This document shows positions 47,250 to 55,071 of a DNA stretch of 64,000 bases, piece after piece. The notes under the pieces were generated by a model. That model had not been told where the DNA came from. It did no database searches and worked only from the letters and a program-made list of their open reading frames with translations. Source of the DNA: Flavobacterium gelidilacus DSM 15343 (lineage in GTDB: Bacteria > Bacteroidota > Bacteroidia > Flavobacteriales > Flavobacteriaceae); NCBI RefSeq assembly GCF_000422685.1, contig NZ_AUGN01000001.1:496001-560000 (forward strand). The letters run 5' to 3'. The position numbers and the translations under genes were made by a program. Within the stretch, counting starts at the first letter, position 1; every line of letters starts with the position of its first letter.

Positions 47250-47257
47250 TACATTTG
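47250..47257 (+). promoter_or_regulatory. -7 element of panB
   Basis: TACATTTG, exact TAnnTTTG, 22 bp before the ATG chosen for panB. It lies inside the longer open frame, which supports the later start. Confidence 0.5.
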
Positions 47258-47279
47258 CTTAAATTATATACTATTTACT

Positions 47280-48098
47280 ATGTCAGTTGCAAAGAAAGAT
47301 TACAAAAGAATTACCACAAAATCATTAATTGAAATGAAAGCTAATGGAGAAAAAATCTCTATGCTAACGGCTTATGATTACACAATGGCCAAGATTGTTG
47401 ATTCTGCTGGTGTTGATGTAATTCTTGTAGGTGATTCTGCAAGTAATGTAATGGCTGGTCACGAAACAACTTTACCAATTACACTAGATCAAATGATTTA
47501 TCATGCATCAGGAGTTGTTAGAGCAATTGAACGATCGTTAGTTGTCGTAGATCTACCTTTTGGTAGTTATCAATCAGATCCTAAAGAAGCATTGCGTTCT
47601 GCTATTAGAATTATGAAAGAAAGTGGTGGACATGCTGTAAAATTAGAAGGTGGTTCTGAAATTAAAGAAAGTATAAAACGCATCTTAAATGCTGGAATTC
47701 CAGTTATGGGACATTTAGGACTTACACCTCAATCTATATATAAATTCGGAACTTACACGGTTAGAGCAAAAGAAGAGGAAGAAGCAGATAAACTAATTGA
47801 AGATGCTAAAATGCTTGAACGTGTTGGATGTTTTGCCTTAGTTTTAGAAAAAATCCCTGCTAAATTAGCCCAAAAAGTTGCAGAAAGTATCTCTATTCCA
47901 GTAATTGGAATTGGTGCAGGAAGTGGTGTTGATGGACAAGTTTTAGTATTACACGATATGATTGGAATGACACATGAATTCAGCCCAAGATTTTTAAGAA
48001 GATACATGAACTTATTCGAAGATATGACAGCAGCAATTGGACAATATGTTTCTGATGTAAAAGCAGTCGATTTTCCGAATGAAAATGAGCAATATTAA
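47280..48098 (+). CDS. panB: 3-methyl-2-oxobutanoate hydroxymethyltransferase
   Basis: The first step of pantothenate synthesis, adding a hydroxymethyl group from methylene-tetrahydrofolate to ketoisovalerate. The start at 47280 ([12 protein letters not shown]) gives 272 residues, the usual length; an upstream in-frame ATG at 47241 lies over the promoter. Motifs [46 protein letters not shown] and [22 protein letters not shown] are complete. The RluA-type gene follows after 29 bp. Confidence 0.95.
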   Translation: MSVAKKDYKRITTKSLIEMKANGEKISMLTAYDYTMAKIVDSAGVDVILVGDSASNVMAGHETTLPITLDQMIYHASGVVRAIERSLVVVDLPFGSYQSDPKEALRSAIRIMKESGGHAVKLEGGSEIKESIKRILNAGIPVMGHLGLTPQSIYKFGTYTVRAKEEEEADKLIEDAKMLERVGCFALVLEKIPAKLAQKVAESISIPVIGIGAGSGVDGQVLVLHDMIGMTHEFSPRFLRRYMNLFEDMTAAIGQYVSDVKAVDFPNENEQY

Positions 48099-48127
48099 TT
48101 CTGAATAAAAATTTAGAATTTAAAATA

Positions 48128-48823
48128 ATGGCTGGAAAAATAATTTCTACAAAAGACAACCTTCAAATCCTTCATGAAGACAATCATATAATTGTGATTA
48201 ATAAACGCGTAGGCGATATTGTTCAAGGTGATAAAACGGGTGACAAACCTTTATCTGAAGTTGTTAAAGAATACATTAAAGATAAATATAACAAACCAGG
48301 AGAAGTCTATTTAGGCGTTGTACATCGTTTAGATAGACCAACAACAGGAATTATTGTATTTGCTAAAACTTCCAAAGCATTAACTCGTTTAAATGAGTCA
48401 TTTAAAAACAGAGAAACTCAAAAAACCTATTGGGCTGTTGTAAAAAATTTTCCTCCAAAAGATAAAGATACTTTGATTCATTTTCTAAAACGAAATCCTA
48501 AAAATAATACTTCAAAAGCACATACAAAAGAAGTTCCAGAAAGTAAAAAAGCTAGTTTAGATTATTCAATAATTAAAAAATTAGATAATTATTTTGCATT
48601 AGAAATTAATCTTCATACTGGAAGACATCATCAAATAAGAGCACAGTTAACAGCCATTGGTTGTCCTATAAAAGGTGATTTAAAATATGGCTTTGACAGA
48701 AGTAATCCTGATGGTGGAATTCATCTTCATGCTAGAAAATTAGTTTTGACTCATCCAGTAACAAAAGAAACAGTAACTTTTGAAGCTTCTGTTCCAAATG
48801 ATGTCGTTTGGAAGGCTATTTAA
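48128..48823 (+). CDS. RluA-family pseudouridine synthase
   Basis: A 231-residue catalytic domain without an S4 domain. The motif VVHRLDRPTTGIIVFAKTSKA holds the catalytic aspartate (HRLDR), LHTGRHHQIRAQL follows, and LKYGFDRSNPDGGIHLHA closes the active site. It probably modifies rRNA or tRNA. Probably cotranscribed with panB. Confidence 0.9.
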   Translation: MAGKIISTKDNLQILHEDNHIIVINKRVGDIVQGDKTGDKPLSEVVKEYIKDKYNKPGEVYLGVVHRLDRPTTGIIVFAKTSKALTRLNESFKNRETQKTYWAVVKNFPPKDKDTLIHFLKRNPKNNTSKAHTKEVPESKKASLDYSIIKKLDNYFALEINLHTGRHHQIRAQLTAIGCPIKGDLKYGFDRSNPDGGIHLHARKLVLTHPVTKETVTFEASVPNDVVWKAI

Positions 48824-48897
48824 TTGTATTTCGTCGTATTAATGTTACTTTATAGTTTTATATTTGATTATCTCTCTTAAATATTAACAATTTTTTT

Positions 48898-48905
48898 TAC
48901 ATTTG
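48898..48905 (+). promoter_or_regulatory. -7 element of the DUF5723 gene
   Basis: TACATTTG, exact TAnnTTTG, 25 bp before the start codon. Confidence 0.5.
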
Positions 48906-48930
48906 TTTTAAGACTAAAATCTAAAATCTT

Positions 48931-50283
48931 ATGCAAATAAAAAAAGTACTTTTGTTTTTATCGCTATTCATATTAAATTTGAGTTTCGCTCAAGAACATT
49001 TTTCGGGAATTAATATTTCAAGAAGAGTTGGAATACTAAATGCTTCTTTTAATCCAGCAGAAATGACAAATTTATCAAATACATATGAAGTAAATGTTTT
49101 TAACACTAGTTTAAATGTATCAAACAATAAAGTCAGCTTTGGTGATATTGTAAACTCTGATAAAGATATAGAAGACTTAATTTTTGATGGAAATGAAGCA
49201 GCTAATATGCGTTTAGATCTGCTCGTTAATGGTCCTTCTTTTGCAATGAAATATAATAAATGGGCTTTCGGAATCTCAACAAGTGCCGTGGCAAAAGCCA
49301 ATATAATTGATGTTGATGTAAATTTAGGAAATGCATTAACCAATTCAGGCCTAAACTCTATTTTTGGAGCAACATCAGTTAGCAGTAACTACAATCAAAA
49401 AATTAATGCTGCAACATGGGGTGAAATTGGTCTATCGTTAGCACGTGATATTTATGACACAGACAAATATAAAGTTAGTGTAGGTACGAATATACGTTTA
49501 CTTTTTCCGAGTTCTTATACAAATTTTGCTGCTGATAAGTTTAATGGAACAATTGTAAATACTGCTGGAAATCTTAGCTTAACAGATACACAAGCCAACT
49601 TAAATATCGCTTATTCAGGTCCTATTGCAGATGGTTTTACAGATGCAAACAATTTTAATGATTTCTTTAGCTCAGGAATTAATGGCTATGCAGTAGATTT
49701 AGGTGTAAATTTTAGAATTAAAGCTGCTGACAATCCAAAAGATTACAAGTTCAACTCGGGTTTATCTATCAAAAACATTGGTTCAATGACTTTTAAATCA
49801 GATAATAATGAATCTAGCAACTATAATTTAAACATTTCAAATACGCAATTTTTAGATTTAAATCAATTTGAAAATGTTGACAATATTAAAGATATCGAAC
49901 AGATATTATTAAGCAGTGGTTATTTAACTAAGACTAATGATCAAAAAGATTTCACTATTAAATTACCTACATTGTTTACTGCATATGCAGATTTAAAATT
50001 AGCAGAACGTTTTTATGTAAGTGCCTTTACACAACAAAAATTAGTTGATGACAGTGACAATGATTTTTCTACAACACAAAATAGCATCACATTAACACCA
50101 CGTTTTTCTGGTGAAAATTATGAAATATTTGTACCCCTTTCTGATAATGAAATTTCAGGGTTCACGGGTGGATTTGGTTTCAGATTAGGTGGTTTTTTCA
50201 TGGGTTCTGGCTCAATTTTAACGGCTATGATTGACGACACAAAGCAAGCTGATGTCTATTTAGGATTTAGAATTGGATTTTAA
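48931..50283 (+). CDS. DUF5723 outer-membrane barrel protein
   Basis: A 450-residue protein with signal peptide (MQIKKVLLFLSLFILNLSFAQ). Typical family features are the opening GILNASFNPAEMTNLSNTYEVNVF and repeated strands with aromatic ends (YKVSVGTNIRLLFPSSYTNF, GYAVDLGVNFRIKA, GFGFRLGGFFMGSGSI, VYLGFRIGF). The final strand ends in Phe, as expected for BAM substrates. It heads a run of three closely spaced genes (gaps of 11 bp). Confidence 0.82.
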   Translation: MQIKKVLLFLSLFILNLSFAQEHFSGINISRRVGILNASFNPAEMTNLSNTYEVNVFNTSLNVSNNKVSFGDIVNSDKDIEDLIFDGNEAANMRLDLLVNGPSFAMKYNKWAFGISTSAVAKANIIDVDVNLGNALTNSGLNSIFGATSVSSNYNQKINAATWGEIGLSLARDIYDTDKYKVSVGTNIRLLFPSSYTNFAADKFNGTIVNTAGNLSLTDTQANLNIAYSGPIADGFTDANNFNDFFSSGINGYAVDLGVNFRIKAADNPKDYKFNSGLSIKNIGSMTFKSDNNESSNYNLNISNTQFLDLNQFENVDNIKDIEQILLSSGYLTKTNDQKDFTIKLPTLFTAYADLKLAERFYVSAFTQQKLVDDSDNDFSTTQNSITLTPRFSGENYEIFVPLSDNEISGFTGGFGFRLGGFFMGSGSILTAMIDDTKQADVYLGFRIGF

Positions 50284-50294
50284 TTATATAAAAA

Positions 50295-51071
50295 ATGAAA
50301 AATAAAATTGATTCAAAAATCCAAAACGGATATACTTTAGATACTGGTAGCCTAATTGACGAAAGTATTGCAACTTTTAAAAAGACATTTTTAATATCTG
50401 GTGTTGCTATGATATTATTAGGTATAATTTTTGCAATAATTTATGGAACACTATTTATTGTAATTTTTGGCTTTTCAGATTTGACTTCAACCATGACTCA
50501 AATACAAACCAGTCAATCTACAGCAATTGGTTTAATAATAACTATAATTATAACCGCAATAACAACTGGCTTCTTTGCTCCTGTTACTGCAGGATTTATT
50601 CATGCAAATCATTTAGCAAAAAACAATCAAGAAATTGGAATAAATATTTTCTTTGAATTTTATAAAAGTAAATTTTTCAAAGATATTTTCATGAGTTACA
50701 TAATCATTGGATTAACGACAGGTATTTTAAATTCAGGTTTAGTATTATTAAATTTAGAAATTCTGAATTATTTTGTACAAGCTATTGTAGGGTTATTATC
50801 TGTATTCACATTACCCTTAATTATTTATGGCAATCAAAATTTTGAAAATGCAATAACTAAGAGCGTACAATTATTCTTTAAACAACCTATATTAATTTTT
50901 GTTGCCTTATTATTAGCTGTAATTGGAATGATTTTAGGAATATTTGCCCTTTGTATAGGGATTATATTCACTCTTCCTTATTATTATTCAATGGTATATG
51001 CTATTTATAATCAAGCAATTGGTTTTGAAGAAAAATCAGTAATTGACGAAATTGGACAAGAAGAAATTTAA
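50295..51071 (+). CDS. Hypothetical membrane protein
   Basis: A 258-residue protein with a short cytosolic N-terminus (YTLDTGSLIDESIATFKKTF, an amphipathic helix) and about six transmembrane segments. The layout resembles membrane proteins of the DUF975/YciC-like group, but no motif is decisive. Sandwiched between the barrel and zinc-peptidase genes with 11-bp gaps. Confidence 0.65.
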   Translation: MKNKIDSKIQNGYTLDTGSLIDESIATFKKTFLISGVAMILLGIIFAIIYGTLFIVIFGFSDLTSTMTQIQTSQSTAIGLIITIIITAITTGFFAPVTAGFIHANHLAKNNQEIGINIFFEFYKSKFFKDIFMSYIIIGLTTGILNSGLVLLNLEILNYFVQAIVGLLSVFTLPLIIYGNQNFENAITKSVQLFFKQPILIFVALLLAVIGMILGIFALCIGIIFTLPYYYSMVYAIYNQAIGFEEKSVIDEIGQEEI

Positions 51072-51082
51072 AACAAAACATT

Positions 51083-51940
51083 ATGAAATGGAAAAAACAA
51101 TCAAGTGATTCATTTGAAGATAGACGTGGAATGTCTGGAGGTGGAAAAGCTGTCGTTGGTGGTGGTTTAATTGGAATTGTTATATTATTACTAAATATTT
51201 TTGGCGGTGAAACTGGACAAACCATTGGAAATGTTTTAGAACAAACTCAAGGTTCTCAAAATCAAACAGAACAAACACAAACAAGAGAGTTAACTGCTGC
51301 TGAAATAGAATTAGGTGAATTTGCAAAAGCTAATTTTGTTTATAATAACAAAACTTGGTCTAAAATATTTACTGAAAACAATATTGGGACTTACGAAGAA
51401 CCAGGAATGGTTTTATTTTCTGATTCAGTAGAAACTGCTTGTGGTGGAGCAACTGCTGCTTCTGGCCCATTCTATTGCCCTGCTGATAGAAAAGTGTACA
51501 TGGATTTAACTTTTTTTGAAGAACTTCGCACCCGTTTTGGAGCTAAAGGTGGTGATTTTGCCATTGCATATGTTATTGCACATGAAATGGGACATCACGT
51601 GCAAACTTTATTAGGTACTTCAGGAAAAGTGAGACAAGCACAACAAGGAAAAAGTCAAGCTCAAGCCAATAAATATTCTGTAGCTTTAGAATTACAAGCC
51701 GATTTTTATGCGGGATTATGGGCGCATTACAATAAAGATTTACTAGAAGCTGGTGATATTGAAGAAGCTTTAAGTGCTGCAAATGCAGTTGGTGATGATG
51801 CCATTCAGAGCAAAATGCAAGGTCATGTTAACCAAGAATCTTTTACGCACGGTTCGTCTGAGCAAAGAATGAAATGGTTTATGAAAGGGTATGAATCAGG
51901 TGACATAAAATTGCACGATACTTTTAAAGAGATTTTATAA
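51083..51940 (+). CDS. Neutral zinc metallopeptidase, YpfJ family
   Basis: A 285-residue protein with one transmembrane helix near residues 23-42 (KAVVGGGLIGIVILLLNIF) after a short Gly-rich cytosolic start (KKQSSDSFEDRRGMSGGG). The peptidase domain has SACGGATAASGPFYCPAD-type sequence, the zinc motif HEMGHH (His167, Glu168, His171) and LELQADFYAGLWAH (third ligand Glu/Asp). The family is widespread; its substrate is unknown. Confidence 0.9.
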   Translation: MKWKKQSSDSFEDRRGMSGGGKAVVGGGLIGIVILLLNIFGGETGQTIGNVLEQTQGSQNQTEQTQTRELTAAEIELGEFAKANFVYNNKTWSKIFTENNIGTYEEPGMVLFSDSVETACGGATAASGPFYCPADRKVYMDLTFFEELRTRFGAKGGDFAIAYVIAHEMGHHVQTLLGTSGKVRQAQQGKSQAQANKYSVALELQADFYAGLWAHYNKDLLEAGDIEEALSAANAVGDDAIQSKMQGHVNQESFTHGSSEQRMKWFMKGYESGDIKLHDTFKEIL

Positions 51941-51962
51941 TTCAAACAAAACATCATAAATT

Positions 51963-51991
51963 AAAAGAGTTGCTTTTTGGTAACTCTTTTT
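51963..51991 (+). terminator. Terminator of the zinc-peptidase operon
   Basis: AAAAGAGTT (51963-51971) pairs with AACTCTTTT (51982-51990), followed by T. The TTG at 51977, first possible start of the SET gene, sits in its loop. Confidence 0.8.
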
Positions 51992-52438
51992 TTATTAACT
52001 AATAAATTAAATATCCTGAATAATTTATCCCTAAAAATAGATGCTCCAGAATCAGACTATTTATATATTGAAAATTCTCAAATAATTAATGCTGGAAAAG
52101 GGTTATTTACTACAATTGAAATTTACAAATACGAAGTAATTTCAATTTTTAAAGGAGAAATCTTAACCGAAATTGAAGCTGAAAATCGGGTTCAAAATGA
52201 TAATGATAAATACTTCATTAACATGATTGACGGAACAATTATGGATTCTATGCATATAGATTGTTTTGCTAAATATGCCAATGATGCTGAAGCTTTTGAA
52301 AATTCAGAATTCAAAAACAATGCAAAAATCACATTAGATGATGATGATAATGTATGTATTATGTCAACAAAAAACATCAAATCAAAAAGTGAAATTTTTT
52401 GTAGTTACGGAAAGCGATATTGGAAAAAACACATTTAA
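51977..52438 (+). CDS. SET-domain protein methyltransferase, start uncertain
   Basis: A SET domain of about 130 residues: IENSQIINAGKGLFTTIEI (the G-x-G start), YEVISIFKGEIL, CFAKYANDA (equivalent of the NHSC-type cofactor motif), CIMSTKNIKSKSEIFCSYGKRYW (the closing Y of GEELxxDYG). SET enzymes methylate protein lysines; in bacteria targets are mostly unknown. The only canonical start upstream of the domain is TTG at 51977, which lies in a terminator loop, so initiation at a non-canonical codon (for example ATC or ATA near 52013-52038) is possible. Confidence 0.75.
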   Translation: MVTLFLLTNKLNILNNLSLKIDAPESDYLYIENSQIINAGKGLFTTIEIYKYEVISIFKGEILTEIEAENRVQNDNDKYFINMIDGTIMDSMHIDCFAKYANDAEAFENSEFKNNAKITLDDDDNVCIMSTKNIKSKSEIFCSYGKRYWKKHI

Positions 52439-52477
52439 TTTCAAATGTATTTTTCTATTTTAAATATTTTTTGTAAT

Positions 52478-52511
52478 TTTGTTTAACTTTTTTAATTAAA
52501 AATTAAACAAA
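52478..52511. promoter_or_regulatory. 34-bp inverted-repeat operator of the TIGR03643 operon
   Basis: TTTGTTTAA (52478-52486), 16 bases, TTAAACAAA (52503-52511). Half sites and spacing are identical to both copies between rhodopsin and blh. The last base is the A of the start codon, so bound protein would cover the translation start region. Confidence 0.7.
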
Positions 52512-52801
52512 TGATTATTTCTTCTAAAAAAGACTTTACAGAAATTGAAATTGACAGAATTATAGAAATGGCTTGGGAAGATAGAACTCCTTTTGAAGCC
52601 ATTAAGTTTCAATTTGGTTTAAATGAATCTGATGTAAAAGTAATAATGAAAAAAGAACTCAAATTCAGTAGTTACAAATTGTGGCGAAAAAGAGTTGAAA
52701 ATTGCAAAACTAAACATTTAGCAAAACGAGCAGAAGGTATTGATCGTTTCAAATGCAAATTACAAAGAGCTATAACAAACAATAAAATTTCTAAAAGATA
52801 A
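52511..52801 (+). CDS. TIGR03643/DUF2805 family protein
   Basis: A 96-residue basic protein. The family core EIDRIIEMAWEDRTPFEAI...GLNESDV...LKFSSYKLWRKRV is complete. The pattern suggests a small helix-turn-helix-like DNA-binding fold. From memory, members often lie near photolyase/cryptochrome or carotenoid genes. The shared operator with rhodopsin supports a light-response link here. DUF2452 follows 2 bp downstream. Confidence 0.85.
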   Translation: MIISSKKDFTEIEIDRIIEMAWEDRTPFEAIKFQFGLNESDVKVIMKKELKFSSYKLWRKRVENCKTKHLAKRAEGIDRFKCKLQRAITNNKISKR

Positions 52802-52803
52802 AA

Positions 52804-53226
52804 ATGAAAAGTAAAATTCCTGACAATGTAGTTTTTTCTGAAGAAAATGGATACAATGCAAATATATTAGCTTATCCTACAAATGTTGGTGCACCAGCCA
52901 TAAAAATTGATAATATTGTTGATTGGAAAAACAAAGGTGTTAGAAACGTAAATAAAGAATTTGAAAGTAAGTTCAACGAACTTAAAGTTCAATATGAAAA
53001 ATTAATGCAAGAATTCGAATGGAATGATATTTTATACAATGCAAAATATTCATTTGAACCTATAATTGGAGAAATTTATCATTTATATTTAGCTGAGGAT
53101 GGTTCTAATTTTTTATCTCTAATTTCTCCCGAGAGTTGGAATAAAGAACACATTGGATCATTCAAGTTAAATAGTAATAAAAAATGGGTTCATCTAGATC
53201 CAAAACAAGATAATTTTTTTGAATAA
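52804..53226 (+). CDS. DUF2452 protein
   Basis: A 140-residue cytosolic protein with the family pattern LAYPTNVGAPAIKIDNIVDWKNKGV, an amphipathic helix (NKEFESKFNELKVQYEKLMQEF) and PIIGEIYHLYLAEDGSNFLSLISPESW. Function unknown. Tightly coupled to the TIGR03643 gene, so both are under the 34-bp operator. Confidence 0.85.
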   Translation: MKSKIPDNVVFSEENGYNANILAYPTNVGAPAIKIDNIVDWKNKGVRNVNKEFESKFNELKVQYEKLMQEFEWNDILYNAKYSFEPIIGEIYHLYLAEDGSNFLSLISPESWNKEHIGSFKLNSNKKWVHLDPKQDNFFE

Positions 53227-53230
53227 TTTT

Positions 53231-53265
53231 AATGCCTTCAGTTAAAGCTGAAGGCATTTTTTTTT
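53231..53265. terminator. Bidirectional terminator
   Basis: AATGCCTTCAG pairs with CTGAAGGCATT around TTAAAG, then T9. It closes the DUF2452 gene and reaches the end of the convergent comM. Confidence 0.9.
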
Positions 53266-54799
53266 AGCCCAACCATCCATCTCTATCCAAACTTCTATAT
53301 TGAATAGCTTCTCCAATATGATTAGAATTCACATTTTCAGAACCTTCCAAATCAGCAATAGTCCTAGCTACTTTTAAAATTCTATCATAAGCTCTTGCAG
53401 ATAAATTCAAGCGTTCCATAGCAGTTTTTAGCATTTGCAAAGATGCTTCACTTAATTCACAATATTGTCTAACTTGTTTACTACTCATTTGAGCATTGTA
53501 ATGCAAATTCTCAAAACTCTCGTACCGCAAAGACTGAATTTCTCTAGCTTTTGTAACTCTTTTTCGAATTTCAACACTAGATTCAGCTTTTCTAGTTTCT
53601 GTTAATTTTTCAAACGGAACTGGTGTGACTTCTATGTGAATATCTATTCTGTCTAACAATGGTCCAGAAATTTTACTCAAATAGCGTTGCATTTCCATTG
53701 GAGATGAAGTAACTGGTGCATCAGGATCATTAAAATATCCCCCTGGACTAGGATTCATACTAGCAACCAACATAAATGAAGATGGATATGTTATTGTAAA
53801 TTTAGCTCTAGCAATCGTGACTTCTCTATCTTCTAAAGGCTGTCTCATTACTTCTAAAACTTCTCTCTTGAATTCTGGTAATTCATCTAAAAATAAAACT
53901 CCGTTGTGTGCTAAAGAAATTTCTCCTGGTTGTGGATAACTTCCACCACCAACTAACGAAACAGAACTTGCTGTATGATGTGGACTTCGAAAAGGACGTT
54001 GTGCCATCAATCCACCTTCTTTTGTCTTTCCGGCAACAGAATGAATTTTTGTGGTTTCCAAAGCTTCTTTCATAGTCATTGGCGGCAAAATACTTGGTAA
54101 TCGTTTGGCTAACATAGTTTTTCCTGAACCAGGTGGTCCAATTAAAATAATATTATGTCCACCAGCCGCAGCAATTTCCATACAACGTTTAATGGATTCT
54201 TGTCCTTTCACATCAGAAAAATCAAATTCAGGAAATTCTAATGTTTTAGAAAACTCTACTTCGGTATCAATTACTGTTGGTTCTATTGTGCCTCTTCCTT
54301 CAAAGAAATCAATAATTTGCATTACATTTTCAATTCCGTAAACATCTAGTCCTTCGACTATAGCGGCTTCTTTAACATTTTGAATTGGCAGAAACAATCC
54401 TTTAAACCCTTCTTCTTTAGCTTTTATGGCAATAGACAAAGCTCCTTTTATGGGTTGTAATCCTCCATCAAGAGACAATTCTCCCATAATTACATATTCA
54501 GATAAGGTTTCTGCTTTTATTTGATAAGAAGCAACGAGAATTCCGACTGCTAATGTTAAGTCATAAGCAGAACCTTCTTTACGCAAATCGGCTGGAGCCA
54601 TATTTATCGTAATCTTTTTTCCGGGAAGTTCGTAGTTATTATTTTTAAGTGCAGCAGCAATTCGGTAACTGCTTTCTTTTATGGCGGAATCTGGTAATCC
54701 TACTAAATGATATCCTATTCCTTTATCAATGTTTACCTCTACGGTAATGGTTGTGGCTTCAACGCCAAAGACAGCGCTTCCAAAGACTTTTACTAACAT
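53264..54799 (-). CDS. comM: YifB/ComM family Mg-chelatase-like AAA ATPase
   Basis: A 511-residue protein: N-terminal Lon-like S5 domain (TITVEVNIDKGIGYHLVGLPDSAIKES split over strands), AAA+ chelatase domain with Walker A GPPGSGKT, Walker B GVLFLDELPEF, and a C-terminal domain (LSARAYDRILKVARTIADLEGS). ComM homologues are hexameric helicases that drive branch migration in natural transformation in Vibrio and Haemophilus. The same role here is inference. Confidence 0.92.
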   Translation of the reverse strand: MLVKVFGSAVFGVEATTITVEVNIDKGIGYHLVGLPDSAIKESSYRIAAALKNNNYELPGKKITINMAPADLRKEGSAYDLTLAVGILVASYQIKAETLSEYVIMGELSLDGGLQPIKGALSIAIKAKEEGFKGLFLPIQNVKEAAIVEGLDVYGIENVMQIIDFFEGRGTIEPTVIDTEVEFSKTLEFPEFDFSDVKGQESIKRCMEIAAAGGHNIILIGPPGSGKTMLAKRLPSILPPMTMKEALETTKIHSVAGKTKEGGLMAQRPFRSPHHTASSVSLVGGGSYPQPGEISLAHNGVLFLDELPEFKREVLEVMRQPLEDREVTIARAKFTITYPSSFMLVASMNPSPGGYFNDPDAPVTSSPMEMQRYLSKISGPLLDRIDIHIEVTPVPFEKLTETRKAESSVEIRKRVTKAREIQSLRYESFENLHYNAQMSSKQVRQYCELSEASLQMLKTAMERLNLSARAYDRILKVARTIADLEGSENVNSNHIGEAIQYRSLDRDGWLG

Positions 54800-54916
54800 G
54801 GCTTATATTTTTATTTAAATGGCTTATACAGATACAAATATCCAAAAAATAATTTGAATTTTCCAAATATTTAATTCAGTTTTTTTATCCAAAATATGAA
54901 TTCCCTATAATTTTCT

Positions 54917-54924
54917 TACCTTTG
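54917..54924 (+). promoter_or_regulatory. -7 element of the symporter operon
   Basis: TACCTTTG, exact TAnnTTTG, 147 bp before the symporter start, implying a long leader of about 140 nt. Confidence 0.55.
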
Positions 54925-54943
54925 CATAATTATTTTGAAAATA

Positions 54944-54966
54944 AGACGGTTCTATAAGAACCTTCT
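54944..54966 (+). promoter_or_regulatory. Hairpin near the 5' end of the symporter leader
   Basis: GGTTCT-ATA-AGAACC (54948-54962), extended by AGA/TCT beyond one mismatch, falls about 15 nt after the predicted start. No T-run follows, so it is more likely a stability or regulatory hairpin than a terminator. The rest of the 54800-55071 gap shows nothing else. Confidence 0.35.
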
Positions 54967-55071
54967 AATGATTTTAATCTTAAATCAATCTCATTTTCAT
55001 CTTTTGCAAGGTTTTGCATCTTGTCTTTTGGAAAAATTCCATCGTAGACAATTAATCTAAAATAGTAAAGA

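Noticed and set aside
52511..53226. Toxin-antitoxin pair
   Set aside because: Small adjacent genes, but both match conserved families (TIGR03643/DUF2805 and DUF2452) with no toxin motif.
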